A stretch of DNA of 64,000 bases from Xanthobacteraceae bacterium. GTDB lineage: Bacteria > Pseudomonadota > Alphaproteobacteria > Rhizobiales > Xanthobacteraceae. The notes under the pieces are model-generated. The model ran no database searches, was not told the origin of the DNA, and saw only the letters and a list, made by a program, of their open reading frames with translations. Positions 14,888 through 23,758 of the stretch are shown here, one piece after another. The stretch covers positions 1,736,001-1,800,000 of the forward strand of contig CP075369.1 in assembly GCA_019454205.1 (NCBI GenBank), in the 5' to 3' direction. The translations under genes and the position numbers were made by a program. Position 1 is the stretch's first letter. Each line of letters opens with the position of its first letter.

Positions 14888-16213
14888 CTACTTCTTCTCC
14901 GCGCGCAGCTTCGCCCAGTAGTCGAGCCGCTTTTTTACTTCGCGCTCGAACCCGCGCTCGACCGGCTGATAAAACTCCTGCCGTCCGAGTTTCTCCGGGA
15001 AATAGTCCTGCCCGGAGAAAGCGCCCTCCGCGTCGTGGTCGTATTCGTAACCGGACGAATAGCCCTCTTCTTCCATCAGCTTCGTCGGCGCATTCAGGAT
15101 GTGCTTGGGTGGCATCAGCGACCCCGCCTCTTTCGCGACTTTCACCGCGCGCTTGTAGGCGACATAGGCGGCGTTCGATTTAGGCGCGGTCGCGACATAG
15201 ATCACGGCCTGCGCCAGCGCGAGTTCGCCTTCCGGCGTGCCGAGGAAGTCGTAGGCATCTTTCGCCGCATTGGTGATGACCAGCGCATTCGGATCGGCCA
15301 TGCCGATATCTTCCACCGCCATGCGCACCACGCGCCGCGCGATATAGAGCGGATTCTCGCCCGCATCCAGCATCCGCGCGAGATAATAGAGCGCGGCGTC
15401 GGCGTCGGAGCCGCGCACGCTCTTATGCAACGCGGAGATCAGGTTGTAGTGGCCGTCCTGCGACTTGTCGTAGATCGGCGCGCGGCGCTGCACGATCTCC
15501 TGCAACTGCGCGGAATTGAACACTTCGCCTTTGCGCGCGGCGCGCCATACTTCCTCGCTCAGCGTCAGCACGGCGCGGCCATCGCCATCGGCCATGCGCG
15601 CGAGCGTAAGGCGCGCTTCCTCGTCCAACGGGAGTTTTTTCCCTTCCGCCTCCTCAGCGCGTGAAAGCAGGCGCAACAACGCTTCTTCGTCCAGCGACTT
15701 GAATACCAGTACCCGTGCGCGGGAAAGCAGCGCGGCGTTCAGTTCGAAAGAAGGATTTTCCGTTGTCGCCCCGACCAGCGTGACGGTGCCGTCTTCCATG
15801 ACAGGCAGAAACGAATCCTGTTGCGCGCGGTTGAAGCGATGGATTTCGTCGACGAACAACAACGTGCCCGTGCCGGTTTCGCGCCGCGCACGCGCCGCGT
15901 CGAACACTTTCTTCAGGTCCGCGACGCCGGAGAACACCGCCGACACCTGTTCGAAATGCAAATCAGTTTCGTTGGCGAGCAGCCGCGCGACTGTGGTCTT
16001 GCCGGTCCCCGGCGGTCCCCAGAAGATCAATGAGCCGAGCGAGCGCGCTTCCAGCATCCGCGTCAGTGCACCGTCCGCGCCGGTTAGCTGTTCCTGCCCC
16101 ACCACTTCGGAGAGCTTTGCCGGACGCAACTTGTCGGCCAGCGGACGCGGTGCATCGTCCGCGAAGCCGGCGGCTGCGAACAGGTTGTCTGCGGTTTGCG
16201 GGCGCTTCGCCAT
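14888..16213 (-). CDS. rarA: Replication-associated recombination protein A (RarA/MgsA)
   Basis: 441 residues from the ATG at 16213. AAA+ ATPase: Walker A GPPGTGKT at 66-73, Walker B LLFVDEIH at 118-125, sensor 1 GATTENPSFE, and the arginine finger region ALLSRARV. The C-terminal half (SALHKSVRGSDADAALYYLARMLDAGENPLYIARR) is the MgsA tetramerisation domain. The protein acts at stalled replication forks and is related to clamp loaders. Cytosolic. It follows degP by 42 bp on the same strand, a pairing common in Hyphomicrobiales. Confidence 0.93.
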   Translation of the reverse strand: MAKRPQTADNLFAAAGFADDAPRPLADKLRPAKLSEVVGQEQLTGADGALTRMLEARSLGSLIFWGPPGTGKTTVARLLANETDLHFEQVSAVFSGVADLKKVFDAARARRETGTGTLLFVDEIHRFNRAQQDSFLPVMEDGTVTLVGATTENPSFELNAALLSRARVLVFKSLDEEALLRLLSRAEEAEGKKLPLDEEARLTLARMADGDGRAVLTLSEEVWRAARKGEVFNSAQLQEIVQRRAPIYDKSQDGHYNLISALHKSVRGSDADAALYYLARMLDAGENPLYIARRVVRMAVEDIGMADPNALVITNAAKDAYDFLGTPEGELALAQAVIYVATAPKSNAAYVAYKRAVKVAKEAGSLMPPKHILNAPTKLMEEEGYSSGYEYDHDAEGAFSGQDYFPEKLGRQEFYQPVERGFEREVKKRLDYWAKLRAEKK

Positions 16214-16255
16214 GTCACCGAAAATGGGCTTTGGCGCGCGCCCGCGCAACCCCGC

Positions 16256-17647
16256 CTAGTTGCGGAGCATGATCTGCCGCTGCTGGCCGTTCCGCGACAA
16301 CGTCACGCGCCATTCACGGGTATTCTGCCGCGACGCGCGGTCTAGGTCGCGCGTGGTCTCGATTCTCGCGCCGTTGACATTGATGATGATGTCGCCGGAA
16401 CGGAAGCCAAGCCGTTGCGCGGTCGAGTTGTTCAGCACCTCGATCACCACGACGCCTTGTGCGTCCGCATCGGTACGAAGCTGCATCGCGAGTTCGGGCG
16501 TGAAGTTGGAAATGCGCACGCCTTCAAATGGCGACGGCACCTGGATCTCGACCTCGTCTGCCATCTTTTCCGGCGCCGCTTCGAGATTGAGCGTGACGTT
16601 GATGGCCCGTCCGCCGCGTTCCACGCTGAGCTGCGCGGTCTGCCCGATCGGGCGGAGCGCGAGGCGGTAGTTCACCGCATTCGGATCGTCCACGTTCTGC
16701 CCGTCGACCGCGACGATCACATCGCCCGCGCGCAGACCTGCGCGCGCTGCCGGGCTTTCCGGCACCACGCTCGCGACCAGCGCGCCCGCAGGCCGCTTGA
16801 GACGCATTGCCTGCGCGATCTCGGCGGTGACCTGCTGCAATTGCGCGCCGAAGAACGGACGCCGCACCGTCATGTTGCCGGCCTGCGCGGAAGCGAGCAC
16901 CACACGCACCATGTTCGACGGGATGGCGAAGCCGATGCCGTGCGAACCGCCGGAGCGCGAGAAGATCGCGGTATTGATACCAACCAGCCTGCCCTGAATG
17001 TCGACGAGCGCGCCGCCGGAATTGCCGGGATTGATAGCGGCGTCGGTCTGGATGAAGAACTGATAATCGGCGACGCCGACGCGGGTGCGCGAAGTGGCGG
17101 AGATGATGCCCTGCGTCACCGTTTGGCCGACGCCGAACGGATCGCCGATTGCCAGCACCAGATCGCCGACTTCGATGTCGTCGGAATTGACGAACTCGAT
17201 CGGAACAAACTTTTCTTTCGCATCGCGGATACGCAGCACGGCGAGATCGGTGCGCGGATCGCGCAGCACGACATCGGCCTCGAATTCGCGCCGGTCGGAA
17301 AGCGCGAGCCTCACGTCGTCCGCGCCGTCGATGACATGGAAGTTGGTGATCACCAGCCCGTCTTCGGAAATGATGACGCCGGAGCCGAGCGAACGCTGCA
17401 CCCGCTCCTGCGGCATGCCCCGCGGCATGCCCTCGAAGAAGCGGCGGAAGAATTCGTCGTTCATGAGCGGGTTGTTCACCCGCGTGCGCTTCAGCGCATA
17501 AACGTTCACGACCGAGGGCTTCGCCTTTTTCACCGTGCCGGAAAAGCTGAACGCCAATTCCTGGCGGCTTTTCGGTGCGGGCTGGGCGTTTGCGCCGGAC
17601 AGCGAGAGAGAGACGGCGAGCGCAGCGAACGCAAACAGTCGAAACAT
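16256..17647 (-). CDS. degP: DegP/HtrA-type periplasmic serine protease (Do family)
   Basis: 463 residues with a signal peptide (cut after SGANA, residue ~21). The trypsin-like domain has H104 in TNFHVIDGA, D134 in PRTDLAVLRI and S210 in NPGNSGGALVDIQG, the complete triad. Two PDZ domains follow (about residues 265-350 with VVPESPAARAGLRAGDVIVAVDG, and about 375-463 with NNSTAQRLGFRSGDIIINVNG). Periplasmic quality-control protease and chaperone, normally envelope-stress induced. No stress promoter was identified upstream. Confidence 0.93.
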   Translation of the reverse strand: MFRLFAFAALAVSLSLSGANAQPAPKSRQELAFSFSGTVKKAKPSVVNVYALKRTRVNNPLMNDEFFRRFFEGMPRGMPQERVQRSLGSGVIISEDGLVITNFHVIDGADDVRLALSDRREFEADVVLRDPRTDLAVLRIRDAKEKFVPIEFVNSDDIEVGDLVLAIGDPFGVGQTVTQGIISATSRTRVGVADYQFFIQTDAAINPGNSGGALVDIQGRLVGINTAIFSRSGGSHGIGFAIPSNMVRVVLASAQAGNMTVRRPFFGAQLQQVTAEIAQAMRLKRPAGALVASVVPESPAARAGLRAGDVIVAVDGQNVDDPNAVNYRLALRPIGQTAQLSVERGGRAINVTLNLEAAPEKMADEVEIQVPSPFEGVRISNFTPELAMQLRTDADAQGVVVIEVLNNSTAQRLGFRSGDIIINVNGARIETTRDLDRASRQNTREWRVTLSRNGQQRQIMLRN

Positions 17648-17758
17648 TGGAGACCCCGATACGAAAAACCGCCCGGCGGCGGCAGAGGGTCAGGTTATAT
17701 CACGCCGCTTTTCGCGCACCATCGCCCGCACCCCCGCCTCTCGCGAGCGTGATGGGCG

Positions 17759-18205
17759 TTACATCCGCGCCTGCCAGCCGTCCGGGACCGTTACGGTGCG
17801 CTGCGCAAGATCGATGATGATACGCGGCGGATAGCCGGTGCGCGGCGCGCCCGTGATCGGCTCCACCACGCGGGCGCCGAGGGCGCGTGGTGTCGGCACG
17901 TTCACGCCGAGAACGCCTACCGTCTGGTCTCGGGTGCGGACGGTGGTGACCTCTGCCGAAACCGGGGCGAAGGCATTTGCGACGCAGGCCAGCCGCAGCG
18001 GCTCGTCCCCCTTGGGAACGCCGAGCGCCGCATTCGCGACCGAGACGCGGCCGACATGGGTATTTCCGAGATAGATGTCGCACTCGGTCGTGGGCTGGGC
18101 GAAAACGAAGGTAACGAGGTCGTCGCGCTCGATGTTGAACGTCGTGCAGCCCGCGCAAGTCAGCGCGAAGGCAAAAACCGCAGACCTAACCCAACGCTGA
18201 AACAC
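17759..18205 (-). CDS. Putative lipoprotein of unknown function
   Basis: 148 residues. The N-terminus MFQRWVRSAVFAFALTCAGC ends in an LTCAGC lipobox-like sequence with the acceptor Cys at residue 20, followed by TTFNIERDD, so it is predicted to be lipidated and membrane-anchored. The mature part is beta-rich, with TECDIYLGNTHVGRVSVAN and a VTVPDGWQ ending. No family recognised. It lies 111 bp upstream of degP on the same strand and may share its transcript. Confidence 0.6.
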   Translation of the reverse strand: MFQRWVRSAVFAFALTCAGCTTFNIERDDLVTFVFAQPTTECDIYLGNTHVGRVSVANAALGVPKGDEPLRLACVANAFAPVSAEVTTVRTRDQTVGVLGVNVPTPRALGARVVEPITGAPRTGYPPRIIIDLAQRTVTVPDGWQARM

Positions 18206-18289
18206 ACAGTCCCCCGGCCGGCATCGCTCCCCGCGGCCATACTATGGGCAATCGGGGCGAAAACGGGGAACGGCTACGCCTAAAAGGTT

Positions 18290-18322
18290 AAGACCCCGGC
18301 CGTTGAAGCCGGGGTCTTTTCC
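18290..18322 (-). terminator. Terminator downstream of glsB
   Basis: Perfect 11-bp stem AAGACCCCGGC/GCCGGGGTCTT (18290-18300 with 18308-18318), loop CGTTGAA, flanked by U-rich sequence on both strands. It serves the yidB-glsB transcript; no plus-strand gene feeds into it. Confidence 0.75.
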
Positions 18323-18343
18323 GTTACGGCAGCGTATCCGCGC

Positions 18344-18601
18344 TTACGCGCTGCGCTGCTTCGAGACCACGCCCCAGAGGGCCAGCAGGATGACGGCACC
18401 GACGGTTGCGCCGATGAAGCCTGCACCCTGCCCTGCGCTGTACCAGCCGAGAGCCTGTCCAAGCCAGGTCGCGACGAATGCGCCGACAATGCCGAGGATC
18501 GTGGTCAGCACGAAGCCCTTCGGCTCGTTATCGCCCGGCATGATGAACTTCGCGAGGATGCCCGCGACGAAGCCGATGACGATGGTCCAGAGGATTCCCA
18601 T
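18344..18601 (-). CDS. GlsB/YeaQ/YmgE family stress-response membrane protein
   Basis: 85 residues with three hydrophobic helices and the Transgly_assoc family pattern: GFVAGILAKFIMPGD, then GFVLTTILGIVGAFVATWLG and GAGFIGATVGAVILLAL. Small inner-membrane protein, often induced by general stress. Its ATG overlaps the yidB stop (TAATG), so translation is coupled. Confidence 0.88.
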   Translation of the reverse strand: MGILWTIVIGFVAGILAKFIMPGDNEPKGFVLTTILGIVGAFVATWLGQALGWYSAGQGAGFIGATVGAVILLALWGVVSKQRSA

Positions 18602-19065
18602 TATGCTCTTCCTTCCGCTTCAGCCTGCGGCACCTTTCCATCCGGCGTGTACTTGTCGACGGCCGCGGGCAGTTCGCGGCAGAGGCGCGAGAGCAACTCT
18701 TCGCGGCTGAGACCGGTCTGCTGGGTCAGCGTTTCGAGCACGTCGGGACCGAGCGCCTGTTCGAGCTGCGCCGGCGAGCACGACTTGTTGTCGCCCGTCT
18801 TCACCCACGAGTCGGCGGTTTCGCCCTGTCCCGCATTCTTGAAGCGGTCCAGCAATTCGCCGAGGCCGCCGCCGAGGATGCTGCCGGACGAAGTACCCTT
18901 GGTGTCTACGCCAAGCTTTTCGAGGAGACCGCCGAGCGGCCCTTTGCCGTCAGGACCGGGCGTATTCAGCTTGCCCAGAACTTCCGAGATCTTGTCCCGG
19001 TTCTGATAGCCCGCGATGGCCAGCATCGCGAGCAAGGCCGTCATGGAAGGTAGTCCGCGCTTCAT
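18601..19065 (-). CDS. YidB family protein (DUF937)
   Basis: 154 residues from the ATG at 19065. A hydrophobic N-terminus (MTALLAMLAIAGYQ) leads to the Gly-rich GPDGKGPLGGLLEKLG and GGGLGELLDRFKNAGQGETADSWV, then QLEQALGPDVLETLTQQTGLSREELLSRLCRELPAAVDKYTPDGKVP. The NAGQGETADSWV and LP-x-x-VD-x-x-TP-x-G blocks are the YidB signature. Function unknown. Co-transcribed with glsB, with which it overlaps by 1 nt. Confidence 0.85.
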   Translation of the reverse strand: MKRGLPSMTALLAMLAIAGYQNRDKISEVLGKLNTPGPDGKGPLGGLLEKLGVDTKGTSSGSILGGGLGELLDRFKNAGQGETADSWVKTGDNKSCSPAQLEQALGPDVLETLTQQTGLSREELLSRLCRELPAAVDKYTPDGKVPQAEAEGRA

Positions 19066-19160
19066 ATGAATTTCTCCCGTACCGCAGCTTCTGAACCACT
19101 TCCCCTGCGGAAAGTTCCACCTAAGCCTACAGGACCATATTTCAATACGGCAGGAAAAAT

Positions 19161-19188
19161 AAAACCCCGGCGCGATGGCCGGGGTTTT
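19161..19188 (-). terminator. Terminator of the alpha operon (after rplQ)
   Basis: Perfect 11-bp stem AAAACCCCGGC/GCCGGGGTTTT (19161-19171 with 19178-19188), loop GCGATG, 24 bp beyond the rplQ stop. The minus strand continues with ATTTTTCCTG, a U-rich tail. Confidence 0.85.
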
Positions 19189-19211
19189 GAATTCATCGAG
19201 TAGCAGAACCG

Positions 19212-19658
19212 TTACGCGGGAACGTTCTGCGGCTCTTCCTTCGGCTGGGTCTTCAGCCACTCGGAGTGGCGGGCGAGATCGGCCTTGCCCTTGGCGCTCT
19301 CGTCGCGGTCCACGAATTCGATCACCGCGACCGGCGCCATGTCGCCGTGGCGGTAGCCGGCCTTGATGATGCGCAGATACCCGCCGTTGCGCTCCCTGTA
19401 GCGCGGCGCGATGGTCTCGAACAGTTTCTTCACCGCGTCGCGGTCGCGCATTTCGGAGATGGCCTGACGGCGCGCGTGCAGGCTGCCCTTCTTGCCGAGC
19501 GTGACCAGCTTCTCGACGATCGGACGGATGTCCTTCGCTTTGGGAAGCGTGGTGACGATCTGCTCATGGGTGATGAGCGAGGCCGCCATGTTGGCGAGCA
19601 TCGCCTTCCGGTGTTCCGGGCGGCGGTTGAAGCGGCGGTGTGCCTTGCCGTGACGCAT
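19212..19658 (-). CDS. rplQ: 50S ribosomal protein L17
   Basis: 148 residues. The start MRHGKAHRRFNRRPEHRKAMLANMAASLITHEQIVTTLPKAKDIRP is the invariant L17 N-terminus. It is longer than E. coli L17 (127) because of an alphaproteobacterial C-terminal extension (SEWLKTQPKEEPQNVPA). Last gene of the alpha operon, 30 bp after rpoA and directly before a terminator. Confidence 0.97.
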   Translation of the reverse strand: MRHGKAHRRFNRRPEHRKAMLANMAASLITHEQIVTTLPKAKDIRPIVEKLVTLGKKGSLHARRQAISEMRDRDAVKKLFETIAPRYRERNGGYLRIIKAGYRHGDMAPVAVIEFVDRDESAKGKADLARHSEWLKTQPKEEPQNVPA

Positions 19659-19688
19659 GTTCTTTTCCTCCGAAGCGCTTTTTGCGCC

Positions 19689-20714
19689 TCAGTAATGGTC
19701 CTCGAAACGCTTCGCGAGTTCTTCGATGTTCTCCGGCGGCCAGCCCTGCACTTCCATGCCGAGATGGAGGCCCATCGTCGCGAGCACTTCCTTGATTTCG
19801 TTCAGCGACTTGCGGCCGAAGTTCGGGGTGCGGAGCATTTCCGCTTCCGACTTCTGGATCAGGTCGCCGATGTAGACGATGTTGTCGTTCTTCAAACAGT
19901 TCGCCGAGCGAACCGAAAGTTCGAGTTCGTCCACCTTCTTGAGCATGGCGGGCGGGAACGGCAGTTCCTGCATCGGCGCGGCTTCGACTTCGCGGCGCGG
20001 CTCTTCGAAGTTGACGAAGATGTTGAGCTGGTCTTGCAGGATGCGCGCCGAGTAAGCGAGCGCGTCTTCCGGCGAGATCGAACCGTTGGTCTCGATCGTC
20101 ATGGTCAGCTTGTCGTAGTCGAGGATCTGGCCCTCGCGGGTGTTCTCGACGCGGTACGAAACCTTGCGCACCGGCGAATAGAGGCTGTCCACCGGGATCA
20201 GGCCGATCGGACTATCTTCCGTGCGGTTGCGGTCGGAAGCGACGTAACCCTTGCCGGTGTTGACCGTGAACTCCATGCGGATTTCCGCGCCCTCGTCGAG
20301 GGTGCAGAGCGGCAGATCGGGGTTCAGCACCTGCACGTCGCCGACGGTCTGGATGTCGCCGGCGGTAACGACGCCGGGACCGGTCTTCTTCACGACCATA
20401 CGCTTCGGGCCTTCGCCCTGCATCTTGATCGCGATGTCCTTGATGTTGAGGACGACGTCGGTGACGTCTTCGCGCACGCCGGGGATCGAGGAGAACTCGT
20501 GCAGCACGCCGTCGATCTGCACCGAGGTCACGGCCGCGCCCTGCAAAGAGGAGAGAAGAATCCGGCGCAGTGCGTTGCCGAGTGTCAGGCCGAAACCGCG
20601 CTCCAGCGGTTCCGCGACCACGGTCGCGAAGCGCTTCGGATCGGTGCCGCCCTGCACATTGAGCTTCTCGGGCTTGATCAGCTCTTGCCAGTTCTTCTGG
20701 ATCACGGTCGTCAT
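19689..20714 (-). CDS. rpoA: RNA polymerase alpha subunit
   Basis: 341 residues. The N-terminal domain (AEPLERGFGLTLGNALRRILLSSLQGAAVTSVQIDG) drives alpha dimerisation and beta/beta-prime assembly. After a linker, the C-terminal domain (ELSVRSANCLKNDNIVYIGDLIQKSEAEMLRTPNFGRKSLNEIKEVL) is the helix-hairpin-helix that contacts UP elements and activators. In the alpha operon between rpsK (98 bp away) and rplQ. rpsD, present in the E. coli alpha operon, is absent here as expected for this class. Confidence 0.98.
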   Translation of the reverse strand: MTTVIQKNWQELIKPEKLNVQGGTDPKRFATVVAEPLERGFGLTLGNALRRILLSSLQGAAVTSVQIDGVLHEFSSIPGVREDVTDVVLNIKDIAIKMQGEGPKRMVVKKTGPGVVTAGDIQTVGDVQVLNPDLPLCTLDEGAEIRMEFTVNTGKGYVASDRNRTEDSPIGLIPVDSLYSPVRKVSYRVENTREGQILDYDKLTMTIETNGSISPEDALAYSARILQDQLNIFVNFEEPRREVEAAPMQELPFPPAMLKKVDELELSVRSANCLKNDNIVYIGDLIQKSEAEMLRTPNFGRKSLNEIKEVLATMGLHLGMEVQGWPPENIEELAKRFEDHY

Positions 20715-20811
20715 TCTTCGTGTCCTCTCGCCGCAAGGCCGCCGCCCTGCATAGGCCGCGCTAACCAGCGCGAAACAATCTCAACCGGCCGGAGCCGGAG
20801 CGAATACAAAA

Positions 20812-21201
20812 TCAGACGCGCCGGCGCTTGCGCGGACGGCAACCGTTATGCGGAATCGGCGTCACGTCGCGGATCGACGTAACGGTGAAGCCCGCGGCCT
20901 GCAGCGCACGAAGCGCCGACTCGCGGCCCGAACCGGGGCCGGAAACTTCCACTTCGAGGGTGCGCATGCCGTGTTCGGATGCCTTGCGCGCGGCGTCTTC
21001 CGCCGCGACCTGCGCCGCATACGGGGTCGATTTGCGCGAACCCTTGAAACCCATCGTGCCCGACGACGACCAGGCAATCGTGTTGCCCTGCACGTCGGTG
21101 ATGGTGATCATCGTGTTGTTGAACGAAGCCGCGACATGCGCGACGCCGGCCGCGATGTTCTTGCGCTCGCGCTTGCGGACGACTTTCTGCTCTTTCGCCA
21201 T
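20812..21201 (-). CDS. rpsK: 30S ribosomal protein S11
   Basis: 129 residues, standard length. GVAHVAASFNNTMITITDVQGN and the C-terminal TSIRDVTPIPHNGCRPRKRRRV are signature strings. The protein sits on the 30S platform beside the 16S 690 loop. Thirty bp after rpsM in the alpha operon. Confidence 0.98.
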   Translation of the reverse strand: MAKEQKVVRKRERKNIAAGVAHVAASFNNTMITITDVQGNTIAWSSSGTMGFKGSRKSTPYAAQVAAEDAARKASEHGMRTLEVEVSGPGSGRESALRALQAAGFTVTSIRDVTPIPHNGCRPRKRRRV

Positions 21202-21231
21202 ATCGAACCTGTTTCTCTATGTCTGTCGCGC

Positions 21232-21609
21232 TTAGCGCGTGGCCATCTTCTTGCCGGCAATCGCCTTCGCCGGGCCTTTGCGCGTGCGCGCATTCGTGTG
21301 GGTGCGCTGACCGTGAACCGGCAGACCCTTGCGGTGACGCAGGCCGCGATAGCAGCCGAGGTCCATCAGACGCTTGATGTTGAGCGTGACTTCACGGCGC
21401 AGATCGCCTTCCACGACATAGTCGCGGTCGATCATTTCGCGGATCTGCAGCACTTCCTGGTCGGTAAGCTGGTTGACGCGGCGGTCGGCCGGAATCTTCA
21501 GCTCGTCCACGATCTTCTTCGCGCGGAGCTGGCCGATGCCATGAATATACTGAAGCGCGATGACGACGCGCTTGCCGGTCGGGATGTTCACGCCTGCGAT
21601 ACGGGCCAA
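21232..21609 (-). CDS. rpsM: 30S ribosomal protein S13 (TTG start)
   Basis: 125 residues if translation starts at the TTG at 21609, giving the conserved N-terminus (M)ARIAGVNIPTGKRVVIALQYIHGIG; GGAG lies 9 nt ahead of it. The frame also has a TTG at 21624, but that one has no Shine-Dalgarno. There is no ATG in the appropriate place, so a TTG start seems real. The C-terminus GQRTHTNARTRKGP contacts P-site tRNA. First gene of the alpha operon, after a 154-bp gap from adk. Confidence 0.95.
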   Translation of the reverse strand: MARIAGVNIPTGKRVVIALQYIHGIGQLRAKKIVDELKIPADRRVNQLTDQEVLQIREMIDRDYVVEGDLRREVTLNIKRLMDLGCYRGLRHRKGLPVHGQRTHTNARTRKGPAKAIAGKKMATR

Positions 21610-21778
21610 GGTCTTAGTCTCCAATAAGCGGGCGACATGGCCCGGCGTGGTGATCAGTACGGCAAAAATCGACGCCCAACCCGCCCGCGAAGGGGGCTCG
21701 GCATCGCTTCGGTTTTACCGACTGATGGCGGGTATGTAAGGAGATCGTCATAGCGAGTCAACCGGACAAAACCGCCTT

Positions 21779-22375
21779 CTAATTCAATGACTTGCGGGCC
21801 GTCAGGCCCTGGTCGATGGCGGCTTCCACCGCGGGAATCGCAGCCATGCCGTCCACTTCCAGCAGCGTGCCCTGCTTGCCGTAATAGGCGGACAGCGGCG
21901 CGGTCTGGGCGCGGTAGGCGTCGAGGCGCTTTTTCAGCGCTTCGGGATTGTCGTCGGCGCGGATGGTCTCGCCCCGCGCGGTCATTTCCGCGATGCGGGT
22001 CTCGATGCGCTTGAGCAATGCGCCTTCGTCCACCTTGAGTTCGACCACGGCATCCAGCTTGATGCCCTTCCCCGCGAGCAGCTTGTCGAGCGCTTCGGCC
22101 TGACCGACCGTGCGCGGGAAGCCGTCGAGGATGAAACCCTTCTGCACGTCCGCTTCCTTGAGGCGGTCGTCGATAATCGCGATCACGACCTCGTCCGGAA
22201 CGAGGTCGCCACGCGCCATGATGTCCTTCGCTTTCAGACCTACCGGCGTACCAGCCTTCACCGCCGCGCGCAGCATGTCGCCGGTGGACAGGCGGGTAAT
22301 GCCGTGCCGCTCGATCAGCCGGTCGCCTTGCGTGCCTTTTCCGGCACCCGGCGGTCCAAGCAAGACAAGTCTCAT
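21779..22375 (-). CDS. adk: Adenylate kinase (short form)
   Basis: 198 residues from the ATG at 22375, which overlaps the secY stop by 4 nt (ATGA). P-loop GPPGAGKGT at residues 8-16, LSTGDMLRAAV (AMP site), DGFPRTVGQAEAL, and a short LID region (TRIAEMTARGETIRADDNPEALKKRL) without the zinc-binding cysteines of the long form. It interconverts ATP + AMP and 2 ADP in the cytosol. Its place after secY in the spc operon is the usual one. Confidence 0.97.
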   Translation of the reverse strand: MRLVLLGPPGAGKGTQGDRLIERHGITRLSTGDMLRAAVKAGTPVGLKAKDIMARGDLVPDEVVIAIIDDRLKEADVQKGFILDGFPRTVGQAEALDKLLAGKGIKLDAVVELKVDEGALLKRIETRIAEMTARGETIRADDNPEALKKRLDAYRAQTAPLSAYYGKQGTLLEVDGMAAIPAVEAAIDQGLTARKSLN

Positions 22376-23706
22376 CGCCGCGCCCCGCGCAGCTTCGACT
22401 TCTTGATCAGGCCTTCGTACTGGTGCGCGAGCAGATAGCCCTGCACCTGCGAAACCGTGTCCATCGTCACCGAGACCACGATCAGGAGCGAGGTGCCGCC
22501 GAAGTAGAACGGCACCGCCCAGTACGCGACCATGAGTTCGGGCAGCAGACAGACGATCGAGAGATAAGCAGCGCCGACGACTGTGATGCGCGTCAGCACG
22601 TAGTCGATGTATTTCGCGGTGTTCTCGCCCGGACGGATGCCCGGAATGAAGCCGCCGTGCTTCTTCAGGTTGTCCGCGGTCTCGACCGGATTGAACACGA
22701 TCGCGGTATAGAAGAACGCGAAGAACACGATCAGCAGCACGTAGATCGTCATGTAGGTCGGACGGCCGTGCGCGAGCAGCGTGGTCATGTAGTTCAGCCA
22801 TTCCGGGCCGGAGCCCTGACTGAACTGCGCAACCGTGGTCGGCACCAGCAACAGCGACGACGCGAAAATCGGCGGGATCACACCCGACGAGTTCAGCTTC
22901 AGCGGCAGGTGCGAGCTTTGGCCCTCGAACATGCGGTTGCCGATCTGGCGCTTCGGATACTGGATCAGGAGACGGCGCTGTGCGCGCTCCATGAACACGA
23001 TGAAGTAGATCGCGGCGACCGCAATCAGAATGATGCCGATGATGACTACGGTGGAAATACCGCCGGTCCGGCCGAGTTCGAGCAGACCTGCCAGCGCGCC
23101 CGGCAATTCCGCAACGATACCGGCGAAGATGATCAGCGAGATGCCGTTACCGATGCCGCGCGCGGTGATCTGTTCGCCGAGCCACATCAGGAACACGGTG
23201 CCGCCGGTGAGCGTGATCACCGTCGAGAGCCGGAAGAACCAGCCCGGATTCGACACGATGCCGCCCTGCCCGCCTTCAAGACCGACCGCGATGCCGTAGG
23301 CCTGCAAGGCTGCGAGCAGCACGGTGAGATAGCGCGTGTACTGGTTGATGACCTTGCGGCCCTGCTCGCCTTCCTTCTTCAAGGCTTCGAGCGTCGGCGA
23401 AACGGTGGTCAGCAGTTGCAGAATGATCGACGCCGAGATGTACGGCATGATGTTGAGCGCGAAGATCGCCATGCGCTCGACTGCGCCGCCGGAAAACATG
23501 TTGAACAGGCCGAGGATGCCGCCGCGCGCCTGATTGAAGGCGTTCGCGAACGCGACCGGATCGATACCCGGCATCGGGATGAAGGTGCCGAGACGATAGA
23601 CCAGCAGCGCACCCAGCGTGAACCAGATGCGCTTCTTCAGATCGTCCGCTTTCGCGAGCGCGCTGAAGTTCAGATTTGCCGCGAGTTGTTCGGCTGCCGA
23701 CGCCAT
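22372..23706 (-). CDS. secY: Preprotein translocase subunit SecY
   Basis: 444 residues, ten membrane helices. Typical segments are LGTFIPMPGIDP near the start, FSGGAVERMAIFALNIMPYISASIILQLLT (plug and helix 2), GNGISLIIFAGIV, KLNSSGVIPPIFASSLL and the cytoplasmic loop NLKKHGGFIPGIRPGENTAKYID. Forms the SecYEG channel for protein export and membrane insertion. In the spc operon after rplO and overlapping adk. Confidence 0.98.
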   Translation of the reverse strand: MASAAEQLAANLNFSALAKADDLKKRIWFTLGALLVYRLGTFIPMPGIDPVAFANAFNQARGGILGLFNMFSGGAVERMAIFALNIMPYISASIILQLLTTVSPTLEALKKEGEQGRKVINQYTRYLTVLLAALQAYGIAVGLEGGQGGIVSNPGWFFRLSTVITLTGGTVFLMWLGEQITARGIGNGISLIIFAGIVAELPGALAGLLELGRTGGISTVVIIGIILIAVAAIYFIVFMERAQRRLLIQYPKRQIGNRMFEGQSSHLPLKLNSSGVIPPIFASSLLLVPTTVAQFSQGSGPEWLNYMTTLLAHGRPTYMTIYVLLIVFFAFFYTAIVFNPVETADNLKKHGGFIPGIRPGENTAKYIDYVLTRITVVGAAYLSIVCLLPELMVAYWAVPFYFGGTSLLIVVSVTMDTVSQVQGYLLAHQYEGLIKKSKLRGARR

Positions 23707-23758
23707 GTTCGCTCCGATCCGCCCCGACTGTTTCCCTTAAAGAAAGTACGGCCCAAGT

